In this document: piece after piece, positions 17,661 to 27,114 of the stretch
Position numbering within the stretch: position 1 is the stretch's first letter
Layout of the letters: every line of letters begins with the position of its first letter
From: Saprospiraceae bacterium UBA7687
Lineage (GTDB): Bacteria > Bacteroidota > Bacteroidia > Chitinophagales > Saprospiraceae
Direction of reading: 5' to 3'
DNA: 56,503 bases
Assembly: GCA_002482845.1 (NCBI GenBank)
Contig: DLGT01000003.1
Coordinates: forward strand, 1-56,503
The notes under the pieces: generated by a model
Told to the model about the DNA's origin: nothing
The model's database searches: none
The model's input: the letters and a program-made list of their open reading frames with translations, nothing else
Program-made: the position numbers and the translations under genes

Positions 17661-19256
17661 TTAAGGGCAAGAAATTAGTTTCAAAACATTTAAATTGCCA
17701 AAATCATTGACAGTCACTCTATGGCAAAACCCCATTTTATCTTTTAAAATTAAGCCTTTTGTGGGAGTTTCAATAACAATATCACCTGTGATAACTTTCA
17801 TAGCGTTCATAAATTGATTACAATTTGTTTGCTGTGCAGAAAGTGTGCTTGTATTTGATACCTTTATTTTCATACATGTACCATCAGGCCTTTTTAAGAT
17901 TACCCCATTAATTTCCTCATTAAAAGCTAGATCGGATTTTTCGATGTTTGTTTGTGGGTCGCCATATTTATGACATATAATTCTTTGTGTATTTATATTA
18001 CCTGCAACATCTAAAAACAACCTGAAACAATAACCTTTGGGAGATCTAAGTACGATACCATGATTACTATTAGAAAATATGAGATCGGTCCCTTCCAAAA
18101 TTGATGTTACTTGTCCAAGATTGAAACCATCACTAACAGGTATCTCAACTTTAAAAGTAAACATTCCTTGAGTAATATCACTGGCCAATATGCATCCAGA
18201 TGGCAAGTATGGATATACGCCCCATGCACCTTTCCAATCATGCATGGTACTATCATATCCTAATCCATTCTGATATGGATAAGTGTCGTAGTAGGCTATT
18301 CTTTTGGGTATCAAAGGATTGGAGATATCAAAAATTTGAACACCATCTTCATAATATGATATGAATAACATGTCTCCTTTTACAAATGGGTTGTGGGGTC
18401 TATTATTTGACTTAATAGGTTCTTCTAGTGGCTCTTTAAAAAAACCTACTCTATTCATCTCAGAACCAGAAACATCATAAATACTTATAGGCTTTCCACG
18501 AGGCAACTCTTCAGCAACATAGGAATAATGGCCATCGTCAGTAGCCCAACTGCTGTGGTTATAGCCATTTAAACTTCCATCTGATTTGACCAAAACAATA
18601 TTATTTGGATTAGATACATCCCAAATTTTATTATTATTCGAAGCGTATCCGTGCGAGGCATAAGCAATATGGTCTTTTACATAAATGTCATGAATGTAGG
18701 TAGTTGGAAATTTACGCAATAAAACTGGATTTGATGGAGTACCTGAATATGTGACTCCATTAACCACTTCTGTATCTAAGGTGTAGATCGTAATCTGACC
18801 ATTCACAGCATTTGAGCCGACTACATACAGTCGTGCATGTATGGTATCTATGTAAATATTGTGCGCTCTCTGAAAATCATTGGTGTTTTGAGTGACAGTA
18901 TAATTATCTAGGTTGATTATTTGTAGACCTTCTGTACATGGCGCACCATCACAAACAGCATATGCATAATTCCTGTAAACTTTAAAATCTCTCCATGAAA
19001 CTGTACTGCCATCGACATGAGCCATTTTCAGGATAGGATTGGCACAATCAGTGACATCATAAATATTGATAGCTTGACTAGAACCAATAATTGCATATTC
19101 TTTATTATCGTCATCGGTGTAGCCCCAAATATCATTGTAGAGAAAACCAGGCATACCACCTACATATGCTTTTTTGGCAATATTAAATGTCTGACTGAAT
19201 GCTATGGTAGCAAACAGTAAAAAAAAAGTCACAAAAACTAATTGTATATACTTCAT
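17661..19256 (-). CDS. Exported choice-of-anchor-B / LVIVD-type beta-propeller protein
   Basis: Secreted protein of 531 residues with a signal peptide (about 1-21, ending AIAFSQ). Residues about 22-365 show the choice-of-anchor-B layout: DIWGYTDDDNKEYAIIGSSQ, INIYDVTDCANPI, HNIYIDTIHARLYVVG, then repeated ISIYDVSG/VQIFDISNP strands of an LVIVD-type propeller. The C-terminus (about 385-531) is unusual: three tandem units of about 45 residues, each with a G[IV][VI]L[RK]xxxGxC[FMH] core and a final Cys, in place of a recognisable T9SS tail. Function unknown; extracellular or surface location is likely. Confidence 0.8.
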   Translation of the reverse strand: MKYIQLVFVTFFLLFATIAFSQTFNIAKKAYVGGMPGFLYNDIWGYTDDDNKEYAIIGSSQAINIYDVTDCANPILKMAHVDGSTVSWRDFKVYRNYAYAVCDGAPCTEGLQIINLDNYTVTQNTNDFQRAHNIYIDTIHARLYVVGSNAVNGQITIYTLDTEVVNGVTYSGTPSNPVLLRKFPTTYIHDIYVKDHIAYASHGYASNNNKIWDVSNPNNIVLVKSDGSLNGYNHSSWATDDGHYSYVAEELPRGKPISIYDVSGSEMNRVGFFKEPLEEPIKSNNRPHNPFVKGDMLFISYYEDGVQIFDISNPLIPKRIAYYDTYPYQNGLGYDSTMHDWKGAWGVYPYLPSGCILASDITQGMFTFKVEIPVSDGFNLGQVTSILEGTDLIFSNSNHGIVLRSPKGYCFRLFLDVAGNINTQRIICHKYGDPQTNIEKSDLAFNEEINGVILKRPDGTCMKIKVSNTSTLSAQQTNCNQFMNAMKVITGDIVIETPTKGLILKDKMGFCHRVTVNDFGNLNVLKLISCP

Positions 19257-19299
19257 TAGTAATAAATTTACGTTTAAAAATAATCACTAAAATTTTAAG

Positions 19300-19923
19300 A
19301 TGCCTACAAATATACGTCCTGAAATCATTTCTCACCTAAAAAAAGATAAAATTCTTGCATTATTAATAGATAACTGCACCATTAACATTGAAAAGAAACC
19401 AATTAAGGTTTTTGATGACTTGATAAGGTCTATCGTTTCTCAGCAATTATCCACATCTGCTGCAGCAACGATTTATGGAAGATTTATCAATAGTTTTCAT
19501 AATGAAACTCCGATTGCTAAGCAGATTCAAAACAGAGACCTAGAAGACTTGCGTCAATATGGATTATCCTATCAAAAGGCTGGATATATTAAGAATGTAG
19601 TCCAACATTTTGAGGATAATAATCTTTTTGATACAGATTGGGATCAATGGACAGATGAAGATATCATTGCCGAGCTGACAAAAATAAAAGGTGTTGGAAA
19701 ATGGACGGTAGAAATGATTCTTATGTTTTCACTATTTCGAGAAGATGTCTTACCACTAGATGATCTTATCATTAGGAACCATATGGGGAGTCTTTACAAA
19801 GTAACGTCAGAAAAAAAACAATTAGTTGCTGACCTGAATGCCGTTGCTGCATCTTGGAGACCATATCGTACCTATGCTTGCAGATATCTATGGGCTGCCA
19901 AGGATAGTAAATTTGTCAAGTAG
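19300..19923 (+). CDS. DNA-3-methyladenine glycosylase II (AlkA-type, HhH-GPD)
   Basis: Base-excision repair glycosylase removing alkylated purines. The 207 residues contain the HhH-GPD fold: SIVSQQLSTSAA near 44-55, helix-hairpin-helix LTKIKGVGKWTVEM at 126-139, and the catalytic aspartate in LPLDDLIIRN (Asp155 by alignment with AlkA). Length matches the compact MAG1/AlkA forms without the N-terminal domain of the E. coli enzyme. It is 32 bp upstream of the DUF486 gene and probably co-transcribed with it. Confidence 0.9.
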   Translation: MPTNIRPEIISHLKKDKILALLIDNCTINIEKKPIKVFDDLIRSIVSQQLSTSAAATIYGRFINSFHNETPIAKQIQNRDLEDLRQYGLSYQKAGYIKNVVQHFEDNNLFDTDWDQWTDEDIIAELTKIKGVGKWTVEMILMFSLFREDVLPLDDLIIRNHMGSLYKVTSEKKQLVADLNAVAASWRPYRTYACRYLWAAKDSKFVK

Positions 19924-19955
19924 CGGTTCTACTTTTGTATTCTAAATCTTAAAAT

Positions 19956-20324
19956 ATGAAGCAGTTTTATACCATCGGACTTTTGATCATTTCTAATATC
20001 TTTATGACTTTGGCTTGGTATGGTCATCTAAAATTTGCCGAATGGAAATGGTCTGCAAAACTGGGTTTGATTTCTATCATATTTATCAGCTGGGGCGTAG
20101 CATTTTTCGAATACTGTTTTCAAGTTCCTGCCAATAAAATAGGCTACACGGGTAATGGTGGACCATTCAATCTATGGCAACTCAAAGTTTTGCAAGAAGT
20201 AATTACTTTGGTTGTATTTACAGGATTTACACTGTTTGCTTTTAAGACAGAAACCTTCCGTATCAATCACTTGATAGGTTTTATATTTTTGATTTTGGCA
20301 GTATATTTTATTTTTAAAAAGTAA
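19956..20324 (+). CDS. DUF486 (DMT-like) small membrane protein
   Basis: A 122-residue inner-membrane protein with four hydrophobic helices. The pattern WGVAFFEYCFQVPANKIGY followed by QLKVLQEVITL is the signature of the DUF486 family, distant relatives of drug/metabolite transporters. Substrate unknown. It follows the glycosylase gene by 32 bp and is followed by a hairpin repeat (20329-20453). Confidence 0.85.
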   Translation: MKQFYTIGLLIISNIFMTLAWYGHLKFAEWKWSAKLGLISIIFISWGVAFFEYCFQVPANKIGYTGNGGPFNLWQLKVLQEVITLVVFTGFTLFAFKTETFRINHLIGFIFLILAVYFIFKK

Positions 20325-20328
20325 GTCT

Positions 20329-20453
20329 TGAGTCTGCTCCTAAAAGTTCTTGGTTTAAACATTCGAAAACATTTGTTTTGATAATCAACTGTTTCCCTTC
20401 AGGGTGCAGGGTGAAAACGGTTGATTATTATATTTTCTGTGTTTTCAAAGTTG
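20329..20453 (+). repeat. Intergenic hairpin repeat, copy 1
   Basis: About 125 bp shared with 52307-52440: AGTCTGCTCCNAAAAGT at the left, then a stem ATAATCAACTGTTT ... AAAACGGTTGATTAT around a CCCTTCAGGGTGCAGGG core, then ATTTTCTGTGTTTTC. It lies between the converging DUF486 and rluF genes and could act as a terminator here, but the extended similarity shows a dispersed repeat family. Confidence 0.7.
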
Positions 20454-20464
20454 ATTCAATTCTT

Positions 20465-21181
20465 CTATTTCCTAGAATCCTTGACCAGGTCCATAAGCTC
20501 TGAAATTTCTTTTTCCGTAAGATATCGCCAAGTATCATAATCTATTCCATCCAATGATATATTCATGATTCTCACCCTATTGAGCGAACGAACATGGTAG
20601 TCTAAATATTCACACATTCGCCTAATTTGTCTATTCAGTCCTTGGGTCAATATGATTTTGAAAGTGAACTCGTCTATTTGTGTCACTTTACAGGGATTGG
20701 TCACCGTGTCAAGAATCGGCACACCAGCAGACATACTTTTTATAAAAGAGCTATCAATTGGTTTATTTACAGTAACGATATATTCCTTTTCGTGATAGTT
20801 GCCTGCTCTAAGGATTTTATTGACAATATCGCCATCATTGGTCAGTAGGATGAGTCCTTGAGACATTTTGTCTAGCCTACCTATCGGAAATATTCGTTCT
20901 TGAAATCCAAGATAATCAATGATATTGTCGGGTTCGCGCTGATCTGTGGTGCATACGATACCCACAGGTTTGTTGAGAGCAACATACACAGGTTTTGTTT
21001 CCTTGGAAATCAGCACATCGTCTATATATACCTTGTCAGTAGCTGTGGCACGATTGCCTTTGCGAGCTACCACATCGTTTATCCTAACACGACCTGCTTC
21101 TATGAGTTTGTCGGCTTCTCTCCGCGAACAAAGTCCTGTTTCGCTGATATATTTATTGAGACTAATATGTTCTTGTTCCAT
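20465..21181 (-). CDS. rluF: 23S rRNA pseudouridine synthase (RluF-type)
   Basis: Isomerises uridine to pseudouridine in RNA. The 238 residues begin with an S4 RNA-binding domain (LNKYISETGLCSRREADKLI, about 8-27) followed by the RsuA-type catalytic domain with GRLDKMSQGLILLTNDG, catalytic Asp104, and the NRQIRRMCEYLDY motif. The best match is RluF (U2604 of 23S rRNA), but a related RsuA/RluB-family role cannot be excluded. Its ATG follows directly on the stop of the GH73/LysM gene, so the two are co-transcribed. Confidence 0.85.
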   Translation of the reverse strand: MEQEHISLNKYISETGLCSRREADKLIEAGRVRINDVVARKGNRATATDKVYIDDVLISKETKPVYVALNKPVGIVCTTDQREPDNIIDYLGFQERIFPIGRLDKMSQGLILLTNDGDIVNKILRAGNYHEKEYIVTVNKPIDSSFIKSMSAGVPILDTVTNPCKVTQIDEFTFKIILTQGLNRQIRRMCEYLDYHVRSLNRVRIMNISLDGIDYDTWRYLTEKEISELMDLVKDSRK

Positions 21182-22303
21182 TTATTTTAATCCACCTAAA
21201 TCTACATAAGAGTCAAATCTCTCTACATACCTAAATGATGGTGTTTCCTTTTTTGAAAGATTTTTGATAAGGCTAATTTTAGCACCTTTATTAGGAACAG
21301 CATCATGTGTAAGATTGTTTTTTGCTAACAAACTTTCAAGCCTGATACCATACATTTGAGATATTTCATACATGGTCTCGTCCGATGACACTATATGAAA
21401 AGCTGTTTGGTCATCATGATAAGCACGTTTTTTCTTTTCTAAAAATACAATTTCACCATCATCGAGTATCTCATCTTGACTTGTTATACCTTCATTATAT
21501 TCTAGTATCTCGAAGACATCTTTGCCCATTCTATTTGATAAGTCTTTTACGGTTTCTCCACCATTGGCATATACCGCCTTCAAGTCATTGATTTTTGAAG
21601 ACTTGTATTTAGTATTTGATGATGTTTTGGGTGTTGTCTTTTTTACATCTGTATTTTTGACATCTACCTTTGAATTAGTGCTTTTTGGGTTTTCTTTTAC
21701 TTCATTACTTACCAAGATAGGTTCACTTGCATTATTTTTTGGTGTCATGATAGGCTCATCGTACTTATACAATTGATTAGATTCAATGATTTTGATCAAT
21801 TTATTAGCATAAGTAGGGTCTGTCGCGTATCCTGAAAATCTCAGACCATTAGCCCAACCTTCATAATCGGTAGTGCCGAGTGTAAATAGAAAGCCATATC
21901 TAGATGATTTAGCAGGATTGGTCAGGAAATCGGAATGTGCTACATAAGATTCAAACGCTGATGCATAAGATCTAAAACAACTCTCCATAATATTACCAGT
22001 ACTATCTATATCATCATCTAGTTTATAATATACTTCTCCTGTCCAATTATTACCACATTTAATACCGAAATGATTATTTGCTCGATAAGCAAGGTCACTT
22101 CTACCCAGATTTGACTCTAACATACCTTGAGCCAATTTTATACTTGCGGGTATTCCTGTTCGTTTCATTTCAGATATCGCTGCAGCTTTAAAATTACTGA
22201 CATAATCTTCTGTTAATTTTTTGTTAGCAAACAAAAAAGATGACTGTGCCGAAATAGATATAAAAACGAACACTTTTAAAGCAATTATGAGTCTCATACG
22301 CAT
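21182..22303 (-). CDS. Exported N-acetylglucosaminidase with LysM domains
   Basis: Peptidoglycan hydrolase of 373 residues. Signal peptide (about 1-26), glucosaminidase domain (about 35-175) with catalytic Glu63 in AQGMLESNLG and the NNHFGIKCGNNWTGEVYY core, a low-complexity Ser/Thr/Lys linker (about 185-235), then two LysM-type modules (about 240-285 and 295-345; the second reads FHIVSSDETMYEISQMYGI). LysM binds the glycan strands. It is a longer paralogue of the enzyme at 17038-17598. Confidence 0.9.
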   Translation of the reverse strand: MRMRLIIALKVFVFISISAQSSFLFANKKLTEDYVSNFKAAAISEMKRTGIPASIKLAQGMLESNLGRSDLAYRANNHFGIKCGNNWTGEVYYKLDDDIDSTGNIMESCFRSYASAFESYVAHSDFLTNPAKSSRYGFLFTLGTTDYEGWANGLRFSGYATDPTYANKLIKIIESNQLYKYDEPIMTPKNNASEPILVSNEVKENPKSTNSKVDVKNTDVKKTTPKTSSNTKYKSSKINDLKAVYANGGETVKDLSNRMGKDVFEILEYNEGITSQDEILDDGEIVFLEKKKRAYHDDQTAFHIVSSDETMYEISQMYGIRLESLLAKNNLTHDAVPNKGAKISLIKNLSKKETPSFRYVERFDSYVDLGGLK

Positions 22304-22446
22304 TAAATATTTATTTAATATAATTATACAAATACCATTCCGTTTTTTGTTTTGACTGAATCACTAAGATATATAATGAATTTTTTTAGTAAAATATTGT
22401 TATTATTGCATGTCGGATATTCGATATTATTATTAAAACCAACAAA

Positions 22447-23061
22447 ATGGATATTACAGATTTATTACAAGGACCATTAAAGGATGTTATCATTGGTCAA
22501 GTAGGAAAACAGCTAGGAATAGAAGATTCATCTAAAACAAATAGCGCTGTTGATGGCATTTTTGCAACTTTATTGAATGCAGTTGCTAAAAATGCTTCTA
22601 GCCCAGAAGGACAGACACAGCTACAGTCAGCATTAGAAAAAGACCATGATGGTAGTATCTTGGATAATTTAGGTGGGTTTTTATCAGGGGCAGTTCAACC
22701 TTCAAATCCTAAAACCGCGAATGGTGCTGGTATATTAAAACACATTTTGGGTGATAAAACTGAGGTTGCTGCTGAAAACATCTCAAAAGAAAGCGGAATC
22801 GATGCTGGTAAAATTGGTCAATTGATGACTACGCTTGCACCTATCGTGCTTGGATATTTGGGTAAAGCAAATGCTACTCAACAAGCTCAACCACAACAAG
22901 GTGGAGGTTTGATGGACATCATTATGGGTGCTACCAAAACTGTAAACCAACAACCTACTAATCAAAGTTTCTTAGAAAAAATGCTTGACAAAGATGGCGA
23001 TGGAAGCATCATAGATGACATAGCATCAATGGGATTTAATTCATTGTTTGGCAAAAAATAG
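22447..23061 (+). CDS. DUF937 (YidB-like) protein
   Basis: A 204-residue cytoplasmic-looking protein with the DUF937 layout: an N-terminal helical segment MDITDLLQGPLKDVIIGQVG, Gln/Ala-rich helices and a second homologous half (ISKESGIDAGKIGQLMTTLAPI). Two EF-hand-like loops occur, EKDHDGSILD at about 64-73 and DKDGDGSIIDD at 181-191, hinting at calcium binding; this is inference. Transcribed alone and followed by a strong hairpin terminator. Confidence 0.8.
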   Translation: MDITDLLQGPLKDVIIGQVGKQLGIEDSSKTNSAVDGIFATLLNAVAKNASSPEGQTQLQSALEKDHDGSILDNLGGFLSGAVQPSNPKTANGAGILKHILGDKTEVAAENISKESGIDAGKIGQLMTTLAPIVLGYLGKANATQQAQPQQGGGLMDIIMGATKTVNQQPTNQSFLEKMLDKDGDGSIIDDIASMGFNSLFGKK

Positions 23062-23116
23062 TTTTATTCAGCTTGAGTTTTAACTTAACAGCTGAAATAA
23101 CACGCTCACAAATTAC

Positions 23117-23155
23117 AAAGCCATCGTTTTATTCACTAAGAATTACGATGGCTTT
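23117..23155 (+). terminator. Hairpin terminator after the DUF937 gene
   Basis: Perfect 11-bp inverted repeat, AAAGCCATCGT (23117-23127) and ACGATGGCTTT (23145-23155), with a 17-base loop, followed by ATTATTTTAAA. It lies between converging genes and may serve both. Confidence 0.75.
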
Positions 23156-23216
23156 ATTATTTTAAATTGGAGATTAACAGCTACTTTAATGCATATTTAA
23201 TATCCAAATCATCTTA

Positions 23217-24344
23217 TTACTCTGCCTTTAATCTCAAATAGCTTTCGATATTGTTTCTATCCAAAACGCCTACCAATTGGTCATTTTCTGATACGGAAAC
23301 AATGGCTACGCCTTCATTTCTCATTAGCTCAATTACTTCCATTAAAAGGTCATCAGGAGATACATTGGCCAATTTTTGAGACATCATCTGATTGACGCTT
23401 TTGTCTTGGGTATTATTTTTTATGGTATCCTTTATAAATAATTCTGGTATAGAACCTGAGATATTGCCCATAGAATCAAAAATCAAAAAGTTGTGTTCGC
23501 CTTCTCGGTAATATTTTTCGATCACAGTTGTATAATTATCACTAAGGTGTAGTCGAGTGAAGGAAGTACGCATAATGTCACCCACTTTTGTATTTTTGAG
23601 TAGAGCCATGACCTTGGTCTGATCGTACTCTTTGCCGGCCATCATAAAGATGAAAAGACCTATTAAAGAGAGTGTCAATTGTTGGTTGAATACTCCATAA
23701 ATAACAAATCCTATAGCAATCAGTCTGCCTATATTTGAAGCTATTTTAGTGGCCCGAACTTTTCCTATTTTGGCAGCTAAAAGCGATCTCAATATCCTGC
23801 CACCATCCATAGGAAAGGCTGGTATAAGGTTAAAAAGGAACAAAGCAAAATTTATCCACAATACATATCTAGCAAATTCTACTGGGTCATCTATTCTATC
23901 AAAGCCAGCCTCAGGTAGTGACAAATTGCCTGTACCAAAATATAAACCTATTGCCAGTACACTACCGATCACTAGATTTACCAAAGGTCCCGCTATAGCT
24001 ATAAAAAATTCTTGAATAGGCTTATCTGGCATGTTTTCCAATCTCGCAATACCACCGATAGGAGAGAGGATAATGTCTTTTGTAGCTACTCCAAATTTAC
24101 GAGCAGAAAGAGCATGTCCATATTCATGAAGGATTACGCAGAAAAACAACACAAATATATAAAGCATAAATCCTATACCTTGCCAAAGTTTGAAACCATT
24201 GGTTAATGCTGTGTATGAAACAAACATAATGAGCAGACCGAAAGTCCAATGTACTTTGACTGGAATACCCCAAAAGGCACCTATTTGCCAAGAATTACCT
24301 ATTCTCGACCTCACCTTATTTTTTAGACCGTTTCTGTTTTCCAA
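23217..24344 (-). CDS. Site-2 protease family (M50) membrane metalloprotease with CBS domains
   Basis: Intramembrane zinc protease of 375 residues. HEYGH motif at residues 73-77 and the second zinc ligand Asp180 in AFPMDGGRIL lie in separate membrane helices, as in the S2P/SpoIVFB group. The C-terminal part (about 245-375) reads as a pair of CBS regions (KVGDIMRTSFTRLHLS; ANVSPDDLLMEVIELM), which often sense adenine nucleotides. The target is unknown. Its start overlaps the end of the acyl-CoA dehydrogenase gene by 22 bp, so translation may be coupled. Confidence 0.9.
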   Translation of the reverse strand: MENRNGLKNKVRSRIGNSWQIGAFWGIPVKVHWTFGLLIMFVSYTALTNGFKLWQGIGFMLYIFVLFFCVILHEYGHALSARKFGVATKDIILSPIGGIARLENMPDKPIQEFFIAIAGPLVNLVIGSVLAIGLYFGTGNLSLPEAGFDRIDDPVEFARYVLWINFALFLFNLIPAFPMDGGRILRSLLAAKIGKVRATKIASNIGRLIAIGFVIYGVFNQQLTLSLIGLFIFMMAGKEYDQTKVMALLKNTKVGDIMRTSFTRLHLSDNYTTVIEKYYREGEHNFLIFDSMGNISGSIPELFIKDTIKNNTQDKSVNQMMSQKLANVSPDDLLMEVIELMRNEGVAIVSVSENDQLVGVLDRNNIESYLRLKAE

Positions 24345-25501
24345 AGAGGTTCGTATAATTGTCCACTAAGTATATTCCTGCTGATTACTATTCGTTGCAT
24401 TTCTGATGTTCCTTCGTATATCTGCGTAATTTTGGCATCACGCATGAGTCGTTCTACATGGTATTCTTTTACAAATCCATACCCACCGTGTACTTGTACT
24501 GCTTCTACTGTATGTTTCATGGCAACTTCTGACGCAAATAACTTTGCCATTGCTGCTGCAGAAGTGTAATCCATGCCTTGATCTTTCAGCCATGCCGCTC
24601 TATACACAAGTAGTCTTGCCGCCTCTATCTCTGTAGCCATATCGGCTATCTTGAATGCAATAGCTTGGTGCTGACTGATTGGTCTTCCGAATGCTTCTCT
24701 TTCTTTAGAGTATTTTACAGCGAGTTCGTATGCTCCTGCGGCAATACCTAGTGCTTGTGCAGCTATTCCTATACGTCCACCAGATAAGACTTTCATGGCA
24801 AATTTAAAACCGAATCCATCTTCACCTATTCTGTTTTCTTTTGGTACTTTTACATCATTGTACATAATGGTATGTGTATCTGATGCTCTGATACCAAGTT
24901 TATCTTCTTTGGCACCAATGGCAACTCCTGGCCAAGATGTCTCTACGATGAGCGCATTGATACCACGATGTCCTTTGTCAGTGTGTGTCTGAGCTATGAC
25001 TAAATGGACGGATGATTTACCTCCATTGGTAATCCAGTTTTTTGTACCATTCAGCAAATAATGGTCGCCCATATCTATGGCAGTAGTTCTTTGACTTGTC
25101 GCATCACTACCAGCTTCTGGTTCTGAAAGACAGAAAGAACCTATCCATTCACCTGACGTAAGTTTAGGTAGGTATTTCATTTTCTGTTCTTCTGTGCCAT
25201 AAGTTTCTATTCCCCAGCATACAAGTGAGTTGTTTACAGAGACGATTACTGAACAAGAGCTATCTACTTTACTTATTTCTTCCATGGCCAATACATAGGA
25301 TAGTGTATCCATTCCACCACCACCATACTCTGGTGCTACCATCATACCTAAAAACCCAAGCTCACCCATCATTTTGACTTGTTCGGTAGGATACTTCATT
25401 TCTCTATCACGATCTATGACGCCTGGTAACAATTCTCGTTGCGTAAAGTCTCTTGCTGCTTCTTGTACTGATATTTGTTCTTCTGTTAATTCAAATTCCA
25501 T
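24323..25501 (-). CDS. Acyl-CoA dehydrogenase
   Basis: FAD-dependent beta-oxidation enzyme of 392 residues, the usual length. Signatures: GSFCLSEPEAGSDA near residues 135-148, NGTKNWITNGG, and the C-terminal QVHGGYGFVKEYHVERLMRD and KITQIYEGTSEMQRIVISR with the catalytic glutamate in YEGTSE. It most resembles short-chain (butyryl-CoA type) dehydrogenases. A TACTTTTG -7-type element lies on the - strand at 25551-25544. Confidence 0.94.
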   Translation of the reverse strand: MEFELTEEQISVQEAARDFTQRELLPGVIDRDREMKYPTEQVKMMGELGFLGMMVAPEYGGGGMDTLSYVLAMEEISKVDSSCSVIVSVNNSLVCWGIETYGTEEQKMKYLPKLTSGEWIGSFCLSEPEAGSDATSQRTTAIDMGDHYLLNGTKNWITNGGKSSVHLVIAQTHTDKGHRGINALIVETSWPGVAIGAKEDKLGIRASDTHTIMYNDVKVPKENRIGEDGFGFKFAMKVLSGGRIGIAAQALGIAAGAYELAVKYSKEREAFGRPISQHQAIAFKIADMATEIEAARLLVYRAAWLKDQGMDYTSAAAMAKLFASEVAMKHTVEAVQVHGGYGFVKEYHVERLMRDAKITQIYEGTSEMQRIVISRNILSGQLYEPLWKTETV

Positions 25502-25642
25502 TTGGTTAAGATATATTTTGATTTAAGAATGATTAAGGTGACACAAAAGTAAGGAAAAATACAGCAATTTGTTTAACACAAAAACTGATATTTAATACTT
25601 ACTTCTAATTGTGCGTCAATTTTATCCTAAAATCTTATGGAA

Positions 25643-26551
25643 TTAGGAATTTGGCACCTTAATGGTATATTCTTTGCCTGGTAAGACAGTAAGTTTGGAT
25701 GAAATCAACCATGGATTATAGAACTTAAGCATTCTGTAAGTTAACCCATTTTCATGTGCAAAATCAGTCAAACTTGGTATGCTACTTGTGATTTTGATGT
25801 CTTTTAAGTTTTGTGGTTGATACTTATGCTCATCTTCTAGGTAATAGCCGAAATCGCTTGGGTTTTTTACAATTTCTTTGATGGCTATGATTCTAAACAA
25901 ATACCTAGATGTTTCTTCGTTAATATTCAAATCATAATAACTTGTTTCTTTTTGTTCTGCAAGTGACCTTGCAAACGAAGTAGGCCCTACATTATATGCT
26001 CCTGCTACATTGGTCCAAGTGCCAAATCTTTTGTACATTTGTTTTACGTAAGAACATGCTGCCATAGTTGACTTCTCTAGGTGGAGTCTTTCATCTACTT
26101 CATCACTTATCTCGAGACCCATCTCCATAGCAGCAGGTTTCATAAATTGCCAAAATCCTTTAGCACTAGCAGATGAAGTTACATTTCTCAATCCACTCTC
26201 TGCTATAGCAAGGTATTTGAAATCATCTGGCACGCCTTGTTCTTTTAGAATGCGTTCAACAATTGGAAAATATTTAAAAGACATTTTGATATTGAGCAAA
26301 GTAGTTGATTGCCAATAGGCATTAACGCTCAACTCTCTATCTAATCTTTCTTTTGTATCAACATTAATAGGAACTACTTCTCCTGCGAAATCAAATTTCT
26401 TATCCAGGTTTACTGCTTTTATTTGCTGTGGCAATTCAAAAAAACTGCCTAAACTAGTATCTTTTGAAGAAAAGGACACGAATATCAATAGACAAAAGAT
26501 GATACCTGATAAAAATCCGAATATTGGAAATAGGTTTTTATATTTTTCCAT
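25643..26551 (-). CDS. Membrane-anchored lytic transglycosylase (SLT domain)
   Basis: Peptidoglycan-cleaving enzyme of 302 residues. One N-terminal membrane segment (about 8-28), then the SLT domain: VPDDFKYLAIAESGLRN with catalytic Glu118, KGFWQFMKPAAMEMGL and AGAYNVGP. It is MltD-like but lacks LysM repeats, ending in a short LPGKEYTIKVPN segment. It is 30 bp after the DUF2480 gene on the same strand, within a likely scpB-DUF2480-SLT operon. Confidence 0.9.
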   Translation of the reverse strand: MEKYKNLFPIFGFLSGIIFCLLIFVSFSSKDTSLGSFFELPQQIKAVNLDKKFDFAGEVVPINVDTKERLDRELSVNAYWQSTTLLNIKMSFKYFPIVERILKEQGVPDDFKYLAIAESGLRNVTSSASAKGFWQFMKPAAMEMGLEISDEVDERLHLEKSTMAACSYVKQMYKRFGTWTNVAGAYNVGPTSFARSLAEQKETSYYDLNINEETSRYLFRIIAIKEIVKNPSDFGYYLEDEHKYQPQNLKDIKITSSIPSLTDFAHENGLTYRMLKFYNPWLISSKLTVLPGKEYTIKVPNS

Positions 26552-26581
26552 GACTTTTTAATTAAAATTTGAATGGTTAGG

Positions 26582-27100
26582 TTAAAGCACTCTTGGCCTT
26601 TTAAAAATAGGCACTGTACTGCATGGTTCGCCAAACATGATGCTCTGTGCATACGGCTGCATCATGGATGTAATATGCGCATAAGCATTGGCAGGTACAG
26701 GTCGATTGCTGCATCCTTTTATAACGACCCTTTGATCTTTATATTGCTGATAATCAATTTTTTGGAGAGCTTCTCTGTAGTACATTTTAAGATATTCTTC
26801 TTCAGTTCCATTGTATACATCTGCAGCTACATTGACTAGGTGCTGGTTGATCAACATATAGGCCCACAGTGGGATGATGGCATCTGTACTACAACCTACC
26901 AATACTATTTTTCCTTGGTATGATGACCAGTCCATAGACTTTAGCGCATCTCTAAAATCTTTTTCTTTTAAGATTAAACCATGAAAGAGATAATCTTTGA
27001 TGTCAAAAGATATGAAGTCTGCTTTAGGATAAAAATCTTCCAAATTGAAAGTGATGATGCCGCTTTCTGCTACTCTATTTATTAAAGGTGTGGATTCCAC
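26582..27100 (-). CDS. DUF2480 family protein
   Basis: A 172-residue protein without membrane segments or signal peptide. The segments FNLEDFYPKADFISFDIKDY, VLVGCSTDAIIPLWAYMLI and VIKGCSNRPVPANAYA are typical of DUF2480, a family confined mainly to Bacteroidota. Biochemical function unknown; the paired GCS motifs suggest a possible cysteine-based metal or redox site (inference). It starts 14 bp after scpB, so is likely co-transcribed. Confidence 0.85.
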   Translation of the reverse strand: MESTPLINRVAESGIITFNLEDFYPKADFISFDIKDYLFHGLILKEKDFRDALKSMDWSSYQGKIVLVGCSTDAIIPLWAYMLINQHLVNVAADVYNGTEEEYLKMYYREALQKIDYQQYKDQRVVIKGCSNRPVPANAYAHITSMMQPYAQSIMFGEPCSTVPIFKRPRVL

Positions 27101-27114
27101 TTTTTTATTTTTTA

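Noticed and set aside
26573..26839. 88-codon + strand frame opposite the DUF2480 gene
   Set aside because: Shadow of a conserved - strand gene.
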